From Desulfonatronum lacustre DSM 10312 (GTDB lineage: Bacteria > Desulfobacterota > Desulfovibrionia > Desulfovibrionales > Desulfonatronaceae), in NCBI RefSeq assembly GCF_000519265.1, contig NZ_KI912608.1, forward strand, positions 1,305,582-1,369,581: 64,000 nt of DNA, given 5' to 3'. How positions within the stretch are numbered: the stretch's first letter is position 1; every line of letters begins with the position of its first letter. Below the pieces are notes generated by a model. It worked only from the letters and a program-made list of their open reading frames with translations. It was not told where the DNA came from and searched no databases. Positions 28,456 through 38,169 of this stretch are shown here, piece after piece. The position numbers and the translations under genes were made by a program.

Positions 28456-28523
28456 GTGATTTCCTCCATGTGATGCGTAAAATGTGTATCTGTTCAGCAT
28501 GCGAAGCAGATGTTGCCTGAATC

Positions 28524-28540
28524 AAGCACGATCCATGCCA
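28524..28540 (-). promoter_or_regulatory. Sigma-54 promoter of the C69 dipeptidase gene
   Basis: On the minus strand this reads TGGCATGGATCGTGCTT, with the GG-N10-GC spacing of -24/-12 promoters. The predicted start lies near 28514, about 60 bases before the ATG. The same 17-mer except for its last base occurs at 56380-56396. Confidence 0.8.
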
Positions 28541-28598
28541 TAAAAAAGACATAAAATTTCGTTATATTACAAAAATACGTCAACCATTAAACGCCATA

Positions 28599-28630
28599 CT
28601 GTTTGCGCCAACATTTCGGGCACTGCCAAC
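28599..28630 (-). promoter_or_regulatory. Conserved 32-bp upstream site (UAS), copy 1
   Basis: On the minus strand it begins GTTGGCAGTGCC and ends TTGGCGCAAACAG. It is conserved at 56456-56487 and 53393-53424, each time 58-60 bp from a -24/-12 element. It is a likely enhancer-binding-protein site. Confidence 0.65.
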
Positions 28631-28762
28631 ATTCATGGCGGCCTGGAGATGCCTGAACATGCCTGGACATGTTGGTGACGTGTCCGGATCGCACGGGCAG
28701 GAAGGCCAGGGAGAGGCTTCGCTCCGGCTGTCTGCTGTTATCAGGATCTTCCCCCAGGAAGT

Positions 28763-29053
28763 TCATTCCCTCCTCTCCATGCGGGCCGTTTCCTCACAGA
28801 TCCGGTCACGGGGGCCGATGGCGATGATCTGGACTTCTCTGTTTGCAGCCAAGTTGTAAATGATCCGAAATCTGTTGACGCGAAAGCTTCTGAGGCCCTC
28901 CAGTTCTCGCTTCAAGGGCTTCCCCAGTGCCGGATTCTCCACGATCAGCACAAGTGCCTCGCGGACTTTTCGTTTCAGCTCTGGATGCAGACCGCGAATC
29001 AGTGCTGCCAGATCGTCTGAAACGCGCAGTCGATACAAGGGACTCCGGCTCAT
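28763..29053 (-). CDS. RelE/ParE-family toxin
   Basis: The product has 96 residues with the compact RelE pattern: LKRKVREALVLIVENPALGKP, then LRSFRVNRFRIIYNL and the strand VQIIAIGPRDRICEE. Toxins of this family usually act as ribosome-dependent mRNA nucleases or block gyrase. It overlaps the antitoxin stop by 4 bp, the standard antitoxin-first arrangement. Confidence 0.88.
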   Translation of the reverse strand: MSRSPLYRLRVSDDLAALIRGLHPELKRKVREALVLIVENPALGKPLKRELEGLRSFRVNRFRIIYNLAANREVQIIAIGPRDRICEETARMERRE

Positions 29054-29313
29054 TCGGCGAAAAGTTCGTCAATGGTGTACAGGCTGGCCTTGTTTTCCTT
29101 CATATCCCGCATTCCCGAGGCAATTTCCTCCAAAAGCCGTGGATCGGACTGGATGAGCAAGGTTTCCGACCAGCTTGAAAACTCGTCAGGGCTGACCAAA
29201 ACAGCGGCAGGTCGCCCGTTTCTGGTGATCACGACCTCCTGGTCCGTGGCGTTGACCATGTCCACAAGATGGCTGAACTTCATTTTCGCCTCAGAGAGGG
29301 AAAGTATTTCCAT
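29050..29313 (-). CDS. Phd/YefM-family antitoxin
   Basis: From the ATG at 29313 (GGAGGT site) the product has 87 residues. The N-terminal Phd fold is evident from LSEAKMKFSHLVDMV and VVITRNGRPAAVLVSPDEF, and the C-terminal tail would wrap the toxin. It probably autoregulates the pair. Confidence 0.88.
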   Translation of the reverse strand: MEILSLSEAKMKFSHLVDMVNATDQEVVITRNGRPAAVLVSPDEFSSWSETLLIQSDPRLLEEIASGMRDMKENKASLYTIDELFAE

Positions 29314-29479
29314 GTTTCGGACCTCCATTCCGGTTGACCTGAATTCAGGTCATGCTTCCTGATGCCGGTTTGGTTGTCAAGCACATCACCCGAACTCCCC
29401 CACCGCCCCGAACACGATGACCTGGAGAATGGCCGGCAGAATTGCCGGCCAGATTATCGGGGTCGGCGTCGATACAAAA

Positions 29480-30277
29480 TCATTCGGGAACCGAATTCAG
29501 GTAGTCCTGGGTGGTTCGGACCGACCGGACGCCCACGGTGGAACCCGGCCAGATGACGAACTCGCTGAGCCCGGTGTCGCACCCCTGCCCGCGATACCAG
29601 TCGCAGGTATATCCCAGGCGGGTCCACGGATAGGGCTTGCTTCCGCCATAGCTGGAAGCCCGGTTGGCCTCGAACCATTGCCTGTAATCCGAGGACAGTT
29701 CCTGGAAGCGAGGCGGCGGGAAGTCCAGCTCGCAAACCGTGTCCGTGATCTCCGGATCCGGGCAGGGGCGGACCATGTCGTTGGGATTGACCCAAACTTC
29801 CACGAACTTGATATTCGCTGTGTCCGGCGGCATGCCCAGGAGTTGTTCGACCCTGCGCTTCAGGATCGCCTCGTTGGAAGAAGGCCTGGGCGCGAAAAAA
29901 GCCTGTATTTCCGGGACCGCCGTCACCCAAAGCCGCAGCCAATCAGGCAGGGTGTAATCCTGCCCCACGGAGTTGTCGTAGTAGTCGCCATCCACCCAGG
30001 TAACCATCAGCACCCGCGACGCCCCCGGCTCCCCTTCCCAGATCAGGTCGGTGTTGTACCCGACGATGGGGGTCAGCGAGACCACGATTTCATCCGGCTC
30101 GGCCACAATCGCATCCGCCACGGCCCGCTGATACGCGGCCTGGGTATCGCCACCGCCTCCGGAACCTCCCGAGGACCCGTCCGACGACCCGCCGCCACAG
30201 GCGGCGAGAAAAAGGAGCATTGCCCAAACAAGGGCGAATTTCATTGCTCTGCCTGATGGATAGCTCTTGGGCTCCAT
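29480..30277 (-). CDS. Putative outer-membrane lipoprotein, unknown function
   Basis: The product has 265 residues from the ATG at 30277 (AGGAGAG site); a shorter start at 30244 would also work. The signal LVWAMLLFLAACGGG has a lipobox, so the mature chain would begin with a lipidated cysteine, followed by a Gly/Ser-rich linker. The globular part contains IIVGYNTDLIW-like strands, VTWVDGDYYDNSVGQ and four cysteines near the C terminus (PCPDPEITDTVC, YTCDWYRGQGC) that could form disulfides. I recognise no family. A GC-rich hairpin (GGCCGGCA/TGCCGGCC, about 29431-29452) lies behind it. Confidence 0.75.
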   Translation of the reverse strand: MEPKSYPSGRAMKFALVWAMLLFLAACGGGSSDGSSGGSGGGGDTQAAYQRAVADAIVAEPDEIVVSLTPIVGYNTDLIWEGEPGASRVLMVTWVDGDYYDNSVGQDYTLPDWLRLWVTAVPEIQAFFAPRPSSNEAILKRRVEQLLGMPPDTANIKFVEVWVNPNDMVRPCPDPEITDTVCELDFPPPRFQELSSDYRQWFEANRASSYGGSKPYPWTRLGYTCDWYRGQGCDTGLSEFVIWPGSTVGVRSVRTTQDYLNSVPE

Positions 30278-30319
30278 GGCTGTCTCTCCTGTTTATGACC
30301 GGTTTTCCGGCGCGATTTT

Positions 30320-30578
30320 GGGATCAGGGCACTAACCTGATTGTTGAAAAAGACGTTGTCCGGCAGTTGCCCTGACGGACAGCACGGTCATTGGAAGCCA
30401 AAAACTCGCCGCCTATCGGCGATGCTGATCCCTCCCGACAGGGAGGGGCAATGTTTTGGAAAGCAGCTTTTTCCCTGCTTTCGAAAATCTTTTCCTTGGC
30501 GTACCTCGCGCCTTGAGCGACCAACGGGAGCGGGCGGTTCGTTTCCCAAAACTGTTACGTTATTTTCAGGGAGCTGCC
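30320..30578. repeat. Repeat fragments behind the PTS gene
   Basis: A fragment of the CAGTCCGTT element flank (GTTGAAAAAGACGTTGTCCG, 30342-30361) lies here. A hairpin unit containing GGAAAGCAG facing CTGCTTTC (about 30455-30484) is also present; its relative is at about 38434-38466. I see no gene in the interval. Confidence 0.5.
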
Positions 30579-33500
30579 TTACCCAGCAGAGTGGATCATC
30601 TCCGACGTCGGGGGAAAATGCCTTCGGGAAAACTCCCGGACCTGGGCAGCTGAATCCAGGCTCAGGGCCTGGGCCGCCAGTTCCCGGCAGCGGGCCATGT
30701 TCAGGGTGCGGACGAGGGCCTTGACCCCGGGGATGGAGGCCGCGCCGACGCTGAGTTCGGTGACGCCCAGGCCGATGAGGATGGGCACGGCCTCCGGGTC
30801 GCCGGCCAGGCCGCCGCAGACGCCGCACCACTTGCCGTGGGCCGCGGCGGCCCGGGCCGCCTTGTGGATCAGGGCCAGCACCGCCGGGTCCAGGCCGTCG
30901 CAGTGGGCCGCCAGCCGGGGGTGGCCGCGATCCATGGCCAGGGTGTACTGGGTCAGGTCGTTGGTGCCCACGGAGAAGAAATCCGCCTCCCTGGCGAACT
31001 GCCCGGCCAGCAGGGCCGCGGAGGGGGTTTCCACCATGATGCCCACGGGAATGGACACCGGACTGCCTTGGCCCTTCAGGGCATCGCGTTCCTCCTCGAA
31101 CAGGGCCTTGGCCTCGCGGAATTCCGCCAGCCGGGAAATCATCGGGAACATGATCAGGGCCCTGGCCGCGCCCTCGCCCTGGGTCTGGGTCTGGGTCTGG
31201 CCCTGGGTCTGGCCCTGGGTCTGGCCCCGATTCAGGCCCTGATCTTGGGCCTGGGCCTGGGCCTGGGCCTGCATGGCGGCCCGGATCACGGCCCGCAGCT
31301 GGGCGCGGAGCACTTCGGGCCGATCCAGGCCGACGCGGATGCCCCGCTCGCCCAGGAAGGGGTTTTCCTCGGGGGCGATGGGCAGATAGGAGAGGGGCTT
31401 GTCCCCGCCCACGTCCATGGTCCGGATGACCACCGGCCGCCTGTTGCCCACGGCGTTGAGCACGGCGGCGTAGATCTCGGTCTGCTCATCCTCGGTGGGG
31501 GCCTGGTCCCTGTTCATGAACACGAATTCCGTGCGCATCAGGCCCACGCCCTCACCGCCCATGGCCGCGCACTTTTTGGCGTCCTCCAGGCCGCCGATGT
31601 TCCCGGCCACCTCCACGCGCACTCCGTCCGTGGTGATTGCGGGGTCGTCCTTGGCCGCCAGGTCGCGGCGGCGTTTTTCCTCTGCCTGGGCCATGCTCGT
31701 CCGCAGCTCCGCCATTTCCCGGTCCGAGGGGTTGAGGCGCAGGACGCCCTTGGCCCCGTCCAGGATGGCCGGAGTGTCCTCGGGCAGGTCCAGCAGGCGC
31801 GGGTCAACCCCGACCAGGGTCGGCAGGCCCATGGACCGGGCCAGGATGGCCACATGGGACGTGGACCCGCCGGTGACGCTGCACAGGCCGACCACCGGAT
31901 TCGGGTCCGGTTCGGCCAGGTCGGCCAGATCCGACGGCGTCAGATCCCGGGCCGCGAGGATGGTGTCCGGGGGATAGACGGCTTTGGCGGCGACCGCGCC
32001 CGTGAGGATGCGCAGCACCCGCTGTCCCACGTCGTGCAGATCATGGGCGCGCTGGGCCAGCAGATCGTTGTCCAGGGCGGCCAGCTGCTCGGCCTGGGCC
32101 GTGTACGCCCGGCGCCAGGCAAAAGCCGCGCTCTTGCCCTGGGCGATCAGGCCTTCGGCCTGGTCCATAATCTCGGGATCATCCAGCAACTCCTTGTGGG
32201 CCGCGAAGATATCCGCTTGCGGCGACGTGCCGGGCTTGCCGGGCTTGTCGGGCTGGGCCGACTTCCGCCGCATGGTCTCGATCTCTTCCGCGGCCCGGGT
32301 CGCGGCCCGGCGCAGATCAGCGCGCTCGGCGTCCGGATCCCGGCCTGCTTCCTGAATATCGAAAACCTGCCCTTGCTTGCGGCGAATCCGGCCCACGGCC
32401 AGACCCAGGGAGGCCGGGACGCCAATGATCAGGTTCGGGTCGTCCGGTTCAGATGAATGAACATGAGCTTTGTCGCGCGGGACGGAGCCCAGACCTGTGG
32501 CCGGGCCTGTGGTCGGGCCTGTGATCGGCTGGGGTTTGGCCGCCGGGCCCGCCTCCCCCAGGCCGGAGGCCAGGGCTTGGACCAGGGCCGGGATGGCTTG
32601 GGCCGCATCCGGGCCGACGGCTTCCACGGTCACGAGGTCGCCCTGCTTGGTGGCCAGGTTCATCAGGGCCACCACGCTGCGGGCATTGGCCTTTTTGTCG
32701 TGCAGGATCAGGCGCACGTCGGCCTGGAATCCCTTGGCCAGATTGGCCAGCACCGCGGCCGGCCGGGCGTGCAGGCCGCTGGGATTGATGATGGCCACGG
32801 GCTCGGAGACCAGGGCGTCCCCTTCGGCCCGGGACGCTGCCTCGCCCGGAGCAACCGTTGCGGGCCGGCCAGCGAAGCTGATCCGCAGGGCCACGTCCCG
32901 CCCGGCCACCACCTGGCCCTGTTCCGGGGTGAACAGCGCCCCGTCCCCGGCATTGTCCACGACCATCTGGGTCAGCAGGCTGGGCGCGTTTTGGGAGATA
33001 TAGTCCGGATCAAAAACGATCAGCGGCGCTCCGGTCTGGACCACGTCGCCCTGGCTGACCCGGGTGGTGAAGCCCTGGCCGCGCAGCTTGACCGTGTCCA
33101 GCCCGATGTGCAGCAGCACCTCCAGGCCGTTTTCGGCCTGGATGGTCAGGGCGTGTTTGCCGGCATGGAGATTGACCACCCGCCCGGCGCAGGGGGCCAG
33201 CAGGGTGGAACTTTCCGGCTGGATGGAAATGCCGTCGCCGACCATTTTTTGGGCAAAGACCTGGTCCGGAACCTCTTCCAGGGGAACCAGCCGCCCGGAA
33301 AGCGGCGCGAGCAGGGCAAGGGGCTCGTGCCGAAGAGGCGGCGGAGGCGTTGCCGCATCGGACATTTCCGCATCGGCCTTTTCCGTCCCGGACTCCTCGC
33401 CGAGCAGAAACTGCTCCATGGCGGTTTTCAGGTTTTCGGACCGGGGCCCGAAAATGGCCTGCATGTTCCGGCCCACCACCATGACCCCGGTCGCGCCCAG

Positions 33501-34895
33501 GGCCTTGAGCCGGGCCTGGTCAGCCCGGGCGATGTCCGCCACCTCCACCCGCAGCCGGGTGATGCAGGCGTCCAGGCTGACGATGTTCTCCCGGCCGCCA
33601 AAGGCCGCGACCAGGCTGCGGGGAAGTTCCCGGGCCACATCATCAACCAAACCTCCGGCCGTGCCCGCGTCGATCCCGGTATCGGCCGCAAGGTCCTCCC
33701 GGCCCGGCGTCTTCAGATCCCAGGCCCTGATCAGCACCCGGAAGGTTCCATAGTAGATCAGGCCCACCAGGGGGCCGAAGACCAGGACCAGCCAGGGCCT
33801 GGTGTCCAGGGCGAAAAACAGGGCAAAGTCGATGAAGCCCTGGGAAAAGGTGAAGCCCAGTTTCGCGCCCAGCAGGCTGAACAGGAGTTGGCAGCCCGCG
33901 GCAAAGACCGCGTGGATGGCGTAGAGCACCGGGGCCACGAACATGAAGGAAAATTCAATGGGCTCGGTAATGCCCGTGAGAAAGGAGGTCAGGGCCGCGG
34001 AGAGCATGATGCCGCCGGTGCGCACCCGGTTTTCCGGCCTGGCCGTGTGCCAGATGGCAATGGCCGCGGCCGGCAGGCCGAACATCTTGAACAGATAGGC
34101 CCCGCCCAGGATGCCGGCGGTGGGGTCTCCGGCGAAAAAGCGGTTGATGTCCCCCCGGACCACTTCTCCCGCCGCCGTGGTATAGGAGCCGATCTCGAAG
34201 AAAAAGGGTACGTTCCAGATGTGGTGCAGGCCAAAGGGGATCAGCAGCCGCTCCACGAAGCCGTAGATGGTCACGGCCAGGGTCGGGTTGCCGTAGGCCG
34301 CGTACTGCGAAAACCGTTCGATCCCGGTTCCGGCAAAGGGCCAGATCAGGCTGAGTACGAAGCCCAGGGCAATGGCCGCGAAGGCCGTGACAATGGGCAC
34401 GGATCGCTTGCCAGCGAAAAAGCCCAGATACTGGGGCAGCTCGATGCGGTAGAAGCGGTTGAACATCCTCGCGGCCACGGCCCCGGCCAGAATCCCGCCC
34501 AGAACCCCGGTATCCATGGCGTTGATGCCCATGATGGACTTGGTGACGATGGTCAGATCCAGAGTCTGGGTCACGAAGTCCCATTGCTGATAGATCTTGC
34601 CCAATACGCCCAGGGTGGCCAGCATGACCACGTACCCCACCACCGCGGCCAAGGCGGCCACCCCGTCGTTTTTCGTCAGTCCCAGGGCCACGCCGATGGC
34701 GAAAATCAAGGGCAGACTCCCGAAAATCGCCGAACCGGCCGCGGCCATCAGCAGGGAGAGCTGCACCGGCATCCAGGAAAACTGGGCGCTGCCCACGCCC
34801 AGCAGGATGCCGGCGATGGGCAACACGGCCACGGGAAGCATCAGGGCCTTGCCGATTTTCTGCAACGTGGCGAAGGAATTGGTCAGGATGGGCAT
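30579..34895 (-). CDS. Five-component fused PTS protein (EIIC-EIIB-EIIA-HPr-EI), glucose/GlcNAc type
   Basis: The product has 1438 residues and unites a whole sugar phosphotransferase chain. EIIC occupies about 1-390 ([14 protein letters not shown] is typical of Glc/GlcNAc permeases). EIIB follows with its phospho-cysteine C444 ([13 protein letters not shown]), EIIA with H596 ([16 protein letters not shown]), HPr with H709 ([10 protein letters not shown]) and EI with H1014 ([19 protein letters not shown]), ending in a PEP-binding barrel ([15 protein letters not shown]). All active residues are present, so phosphate can pass from PEP to sugar within one polypeptide. Separate EIICBA and EIIA-HPr-EI fusions are common; joining all five is rare. 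A Gln-Thr-Gly repeat tract (about 1207-1240) interrupts the EI barrel. Glucose or N-acetylglucosamine is the likely sugar. Confidence 0.92.
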   Translation of the reverse strand: MPILTNSFATLQKIGKALMLPVAVLPIAGILLGVGSAQFSWMPVQLSLLMAAAGSAIFGSLPLIFAIGVALGLTKNDGVAALAAVVGYVVMLATLGVLGKIYQQWDFVTQTLDLTIVTKSIMGINAMDTGVLGGILAGAVAARMFNRFYRIELPQYLGFFAGKRSVPIVTAFAAIALGFVLSLIWPFAGTGIERFSQYAAYGNPTLAVTIYGFVERLLIPFGLHHIWNVPFFFEIGSYTTAAGEVVRGDINRFFAGDPTAGILGGAYLFKMFGLPAAAIAIWHTARPENRVRTGGIMLSAALTSFLTGITEPIEFSFMFVAPVLYAIHAVFAAGCQLLFSLLGAKLGFTFSQGFIDFALFFALDTRPWLVLVFGPLVGLIYYGTFRVLIRAWDLKTPGREDLAADTGIDAGTAGGLVDDVARELPRSLVAAFGGRENIVSLDACITRLRVEVADIARADQARLKALGATGVMVVGRNMQAIFGPRSENLKTAMEQFLLGEESGTEKADAEMSDAATPPPPLRHEPLALLAPLSGRLVPLEEVPDQVFAQKMVGDGISIQPESSTLLAPCAGRVVNLHAGKHALTIQAENGLEVLLHIGLDTVKLRGQGFTTRVSQGDVVQTGAPLIVFDPDYISQNAPSLLTQMVVDNAGDGALFTPEQGQVVAGRDVALRISFAGRPATVAPGEAASRAEGDALVSEPVAIINPSGLHARPAAVLANLAKGFQADVRLILHDKKANARSVVALMNLATKQGDLVTVEAVGPDAAQAIPALVQALASGLGEAGPAAKPQPITGPTTGPATGLGSVPRDKAHVHSSEPDDPNLIIGVPASLGLAVGRIRRKQGQVFDIQEAGRDPDAERADLRRAATRAAEEIETMRRKSAQPDKPGKPGTSPQADIFAAHKELLDDPEIMDQAEGLIAQGKSAAFAWRRAYTAQAEQLAALDNDLLAQRAHDLHDVGQRVLRILTGAVAAKAVYPPDTILAARDLTPSDLADLAEPDPNPVVGLCSVTGGSTSHVAILARSMGLPTLVGVDPRLLDLPEDTPAILDGAKGVLRLNPSDREMAELRTSMAQAEEKRRRDLAAKDDPAITTDGVRVEVAGNIGGLEDAKKCAAMGGEGVGLMRTEFVFMNRDQAPTEDEQTEIYAAVLNAVGNRRPVVIRTMDVGGDKPLSYLPIAPEENPFLGERGIRVGLDRPEVLRAQLRAVIRAAMQAQAQAQAQDQGLNRGQTQGQTQGQTQTQTQGEGAARALIMFPMISRLAEFREAKALFEEERDALKGQGSPVSIPVGIMVETPSAALLAGQFAREADFFSVGTNDLTQYTLAMDRGHPRLAAHCDGLDPAVLALIHKAARAAAAHGKWCGVCGGLAGDPEAVPILIGLGVTELSVGAASIPGVKALVRTLNMARCRELAAQALSLDSAAQVREFSRRHFPPTSEMIHSAG

Positions 34896-35113
34896 GACGG
34901 GAACGCTCCGTGTCGCGAAGTTTGGGGTGAGCTTGTGGAAGCGGCGGGATCCTGTACGGAGGACATATCACCGGGAAAGCATGTCGGCCGACGAGGCCGG
35001 AAAAAGGCTGTTGCGGGCAAGCAGGCAGTCCCTTTCACGGCAGTTGGTGTTTCCCAGGCAGGAATACACCGGCGTGCGGGGACCGATGTCCGCGACCCGG
35101 ACCGAGTTGGGAC
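34896..35113. other. Gap between PTS and PepD genes
   Basis: The 218 bases contain no convincing gene and no clear promoter or antiterminator target that I can identify. Confidence 0.4.
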
Positions 35114-36682
35114 TCACCATGCTCCTGACTCGCCAAGATCCCCCAACAACTCCCGCAGAAAAAGCGCCACCCGCTCCACGGAGGGCACATTCAGGCGTTC
35201 CCTGGGGGTGTGGACGTATTCCAGGGTCGGGCCGATGGAGATGATTTCCATGTGGGGGTATTTTTCGGCGATAAAGCCGCATTCCAGACCGGCGTGGAGC
35301 ACTTCGGTCCGGAGCGGGGTGCTGAAGGCCCGTTCGTAGGCCGCCAGGGCTTTCTTGTAGAGGACGGAATCCGGGTTGGGCGGCCAGGTGGGGAACTGGC
35401 TGCGACGGCTGGTGGCCGCCCCGGCGTCGGCCGCTGTCCGTTCAATCGCCTTGGCCAGGTTTTCCAGCTTCTCCGGGCTGAAGCTGCGGTGAAAGATCGT
35501 CAGCTCCAGAGCCGCGTCCGTGGTCAACAGGATTCCGATATTATTGGATGTCTCAGGAAGTCCGGAAAAGGTCTCGGACCATTCGACCACGCCTTGGGGG
35601 ATGGCCAGGACCAGTTCGATCACCTGCGCGGTGTCCGCTTCGGAAAGGGCCGTGTCCGCCCCGGCGGAGACTGGTTGCAAGGTCACGACAAGGCCGGTTT
35701 CCTCGGGATACTCCCGGCGGATTTCCTGTTCAAAGGCGGCGATCCGGGCTTTCAGCGCGTCTTCGTGGCCAGGATCCAGGGCGAAAATCAGTTCCGAGGT
35801 CGGGGTGATGGCGTTGTCCGCCGAGCCTCCGGCGAAGCTGATCAGCCGAAACGGCACAGCCTCGCCCAGGGCGTGGGCGATGAGGACATTGGCATTGGCC
35901 CGATTCTTGTGGATTTCGACGCCGGAATGGCCGCCCAGCAAGCCGTTGATACGCAGGGAGTACGTCAGTTGACCGGAGGGAAGGGGAGCAAAGGCCAGCG
36001 GCAGCGTGATTTCCATCTTCACCCCGCCGGCCGCGCCCAGGGTCACGAAGCCCTCGGTTTCAGAGTCGATATTGATGAACCGCTCGGCGCTCAGGGCGTC
36101 CTCGGCCAGCCCTTCCGCGCCGGACATGTCCACCTCTTCGTCCGTGGTGAAGAGCAGCTCCAGGGCCGGACGCTTCAGCCCCGGCTCCTCGGCCAGGAAC
36201 AAGGCGATGGCCATGCCGATCCCGTCGTCCGCGCCCAGGGTGGTGTCCGTGGCCCGCAGCCATTCGCCGTCCCGGACCAAGCGGATGGGGTCAATGGTGA
36301 AATCGTGGTCCGAATCCGCTGTTTTCTGGCAGACCATGTCCATGTGCGCCTGCAGGGCCACCACCGGCGCGTCGGCATAGCCCTCGGTCGCGGGCACGAA
36401 AACAATGACGTTGTTGAACGCATCGGTTTTGACCGGCAAGCCCCGCTCCTCGGCCCACTGGATCAGCCAGGCCGCAATGCGCTTCTCGTCCTTGGAGCAG
36501 CGCGGCACCTGGCTGATGGCTTCGAATATGGCCAAAATGCGCTGGGTGTCCGCGCCGTCCCCGCCCAGGGCCGGGCCCTCCTGATCAGGCACGACCTCGG
36601 CGGCCAGGGCCGAGGTCGAAAAACCAAGGGTGAAACAGGCCAGAGCGGCCCACAGCAGTCCCATGGTGATCATGCATTTCAT
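35114..36682 (-). CDS. Exported aminoacyl-histidine dipeptidase-like M20 peptidase (PepD-like)
   Basis: The ATG at 36682 follows GAGGAG; the product has 522 residues. Residues 1-27 form a signal peptide (LLWAALACFTLGFSTSALAA), whereas typical PepD is cytosolic. Metal-site segments of the family are seen in order: VALQAHMDMVCQK, TTLGADDGIGMA, LLFTTDEEVDMSGAEGL and FINIDSETEG; ECGFIAEKYPHME near the C terminus also fits. It would hydrolyse dipeptides such as Xaa-His in the periplasm, in line with the C69 dipeptidase nearby. Confidence 0.88.
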   Translation of the reverse strand: MKCMITMGLLWAALACFTLGFSTSALAAEVVPDQEGPALGGDGADTQRILAIFEAISQVPRCSKDEKRIAAWLIQWAEERGLPVKTDAFNNVIVFVPATEGYADAPVVALQAHMDMVCQKTADSDHDFTIDPIRLVRDGEWLRATDTTLGADDGIGMAIALFLAEEPGLKRPALELLFTTDEEVDMSGAEGLAEDALSAERFINIDSETEGFVTLGAAGGVKMEITLPLAFAPLPSGQLTYSLRINGLLGGHSGVEIHKNRANANVLIAHALGEAVPFRLISFAGGSADNAITPTSELIFALDPGHEDALKARIAAFEQEIRREYPEETGLVVTLQPVSAGADTALSEADTAQVIELVLAIPQGVVEWSETFSGLPETSNNIGILLTTDAALELTIFHRSFSPEKLENLAKAIERTAADAGAATSRRSQFPTWPPNPDSVLYKKALAAYERAFSTPLRTEVLHAGLECGFIAEKYPHMEIISIGPTLEYVHTPRERLNVPSVERVALFLRELLGDLGESGAW

Positions 36683-36782
36683 CGCGTACTCCTCTCGGTT
36701 GAGCAGTTTTTCCGGGTGGTTATCTCACCGGGCTGGTGCCTTTCTCTCCGTAAGAGAAAAGCTCAAAAGTCTTTAAATTTTC

Positions 36783-36955
36783 GTAACTATTCAGCATAGA
36801 GTAATGCCGTTGTCGGGGTCGGAGTCGGGATCGGTATCGGGATCGAAAACGCTGGGAAGCGTTCAAAATTTTCCTGTTCCGATTCCGATTCCGATAGCGA
36901 CCCCGACTCCGATCGCCGGAGCAAGGGCGGATACAAAATGTGCTGAGTAGATACA
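36783..36955. repeat. Palindromic GGAATC-hexamer element, copy 4 (inverted)
   Basis: This full-length copy is in the opposite orientation to copy 2 and nearly identical to it, including GAAAACGCTGGGAAGCGTTC at the centre. The left end is GTAACTATTCAGCA and the right end TGTGCTGAGTAGATAC. It lies upstream of the PepD-like gene. Confidence 0.85.
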
Positions 36956-37626
36956 AATTTTCATGAAAAACACTCTACTCGTTTCAGCATATCCCTGGAT
37001 TTCTTCCGCGCAACATCCGCTTTACCTTGCATTCTCCACCGGGCATCCCTTGTGCCTGATGCAGCTTCTGCCTAATTCGGACGACAAAGTAACTCAATGG
37101 TGGGATAGGCATCTTGCCTGTCCGCCCAGGGTTTCCGGGCACTGGGCAGGTCACTTGCGCCGATCTCTACAGTGGAACTTCACGAAACGGCAAGACGCCC
37201 TTTGCATGCACGAAATACAATACTTTTTAGCCACTCGCTTCGCTAGACCATGCAGGACGACAAAGGCAGACGGTAGATTTCGCCAGCCAAGTTGGCTGGA
37301 GAAAAGTCCTTCTTTGTCTGCCTCTCCCGTCTGTGGCCAAAACTCTGAACAGCAGGACAAACTCCTAATGCTCCCCCTGCTCCCCTGCTCCCCTGCTCTC
37401 CTACGGACATGATCCAACGCAGCCCAGCGACGAATCGCGGGTCAGGGCCAGCTTTGGTTGCATCCATTCCCAGCGTGGTCTAAGCGATTACCAGTCCGTT
37501 GAAAATCGCCCAATTGCTGCGTCGCTGCAAAAAAATCAAACTCTCACGTATGAGTAAATACGCTTCGACCTTGATTTTATTTAACATCCATCGCGTAAGC
37601 TTGGTATGACTATCGGAGGTGCTCTC
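36956..37626. other. Repeat-bearing non-coding gap
   Basis: No gene is convincing here. A GGCATCTTGCCTG hairpin relative lies at about 37101-37135. A truncated, inverted copy of the 124-bp element lies at 37496-37590 (starting CAGTCCGTTGAAAA), directly upstream of the flavin reductase gene. Confidence 0.55.
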
Positions 37627-38169
37627 ATGAACCAGTTGGAACAGAGCAAGATTTTTACTCTGATGGAATCAGGGCCTGTGGTCCTCGTGACAACCCATGA
37701 TGGGAAGAAAGACAACATCATGACTATCTCCTGGACCATGGTGATGGATTTCACTCCGGTATTTGCTCTCACCACCGGTGCATGGAATCACTCCTTCGCT
37801 GCGTTGCGAAAGAATCGGGAGTGCGTCATTGCGATTCCCACCGTCGATCTATTGGATAAGGTGGTTGGCATAGGGACGTGCTCTGGGGCAGACACGGACA
37901 AGTTTGCCAAATTCAAGCTCACACCGGTGCAGGCCAAGCTCGTCAGCCCGCCCTTGATCAAGGAGTGCTTCGCCAACATTGAGTGCAAGGTCATCGACAT
38001 CGTTAAAAAGCACAACATTATTGTGTTAGAGGCAGTTGCCGCATACATCGATACCGCACGCAAGGAGAAGCGCACGGTGCACGCGGTTGGTGACGGAACG
38101 TTCATCGTCGACGGTCGCAAGATTGACCGGAAAAAGATGATGGCCTCCAAGCTCCCAGCAGGCGTTTAG
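37627..38169 (+). CDS. Flavin reductase-like FMN-binding protein
   Basis: The ATG at 37627 has a GGAGGT site seven bases upstream; the product has 180 residues. It shows the split-barrel flavin reductase fold: VVLVTTHDGKKDNIMTISW, then TPVFALTTGAWNHSFAALRK, ECVIAIPTVDLLDKVVGIG and an ANIECKVIDI strand. This family binds FMN and reduces flavins or acts in electron transfer in anaerobes. It is a lone plus-strand gene with no evident operon partner. Confidence 0.88.
   Translation: MNQLEQSKIFTLMESGPVVLVTTHDGKKDNIMTISWTMVMDFTPVFALTTGAWNHSFAALRKNRECVIAIPTVDLLDKVVGIGTCSGADTDKFAKFKLTPVQAKLVSPPLIKECFANIECKVIDIVKKHNIIVLEAVAAYIDTARKEKRTVHAVGDGTFIVDGRKIDRKKMMASKLPAGV

Noticed and set aside
30837-32456. 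A 539-residue plus-strand frame
   Set aside because: It is a shadow of the EI part of the PTS gene with no recognisable motif.
34968-35282. A 104-residue minus-strand frame before the PTS gene
   Set aside because: It overlaps the PepD-like coding end and shows no family motif; composition is not convincing.
32457-35339. A 960-residue plus-strand reading frame opposite the PTS gene
   Set aside because: It is antisense to a protein with five intact catalytic motifs. It is rich in Gly, Gln, His and Arg as expected from reversed GC-rich codons, and it matches no fold.
35210-36799. A 529-residue plus-strand frame
   Set aside because: It is antisense to the PepD-like gene, whose metal-site motifs are all present.
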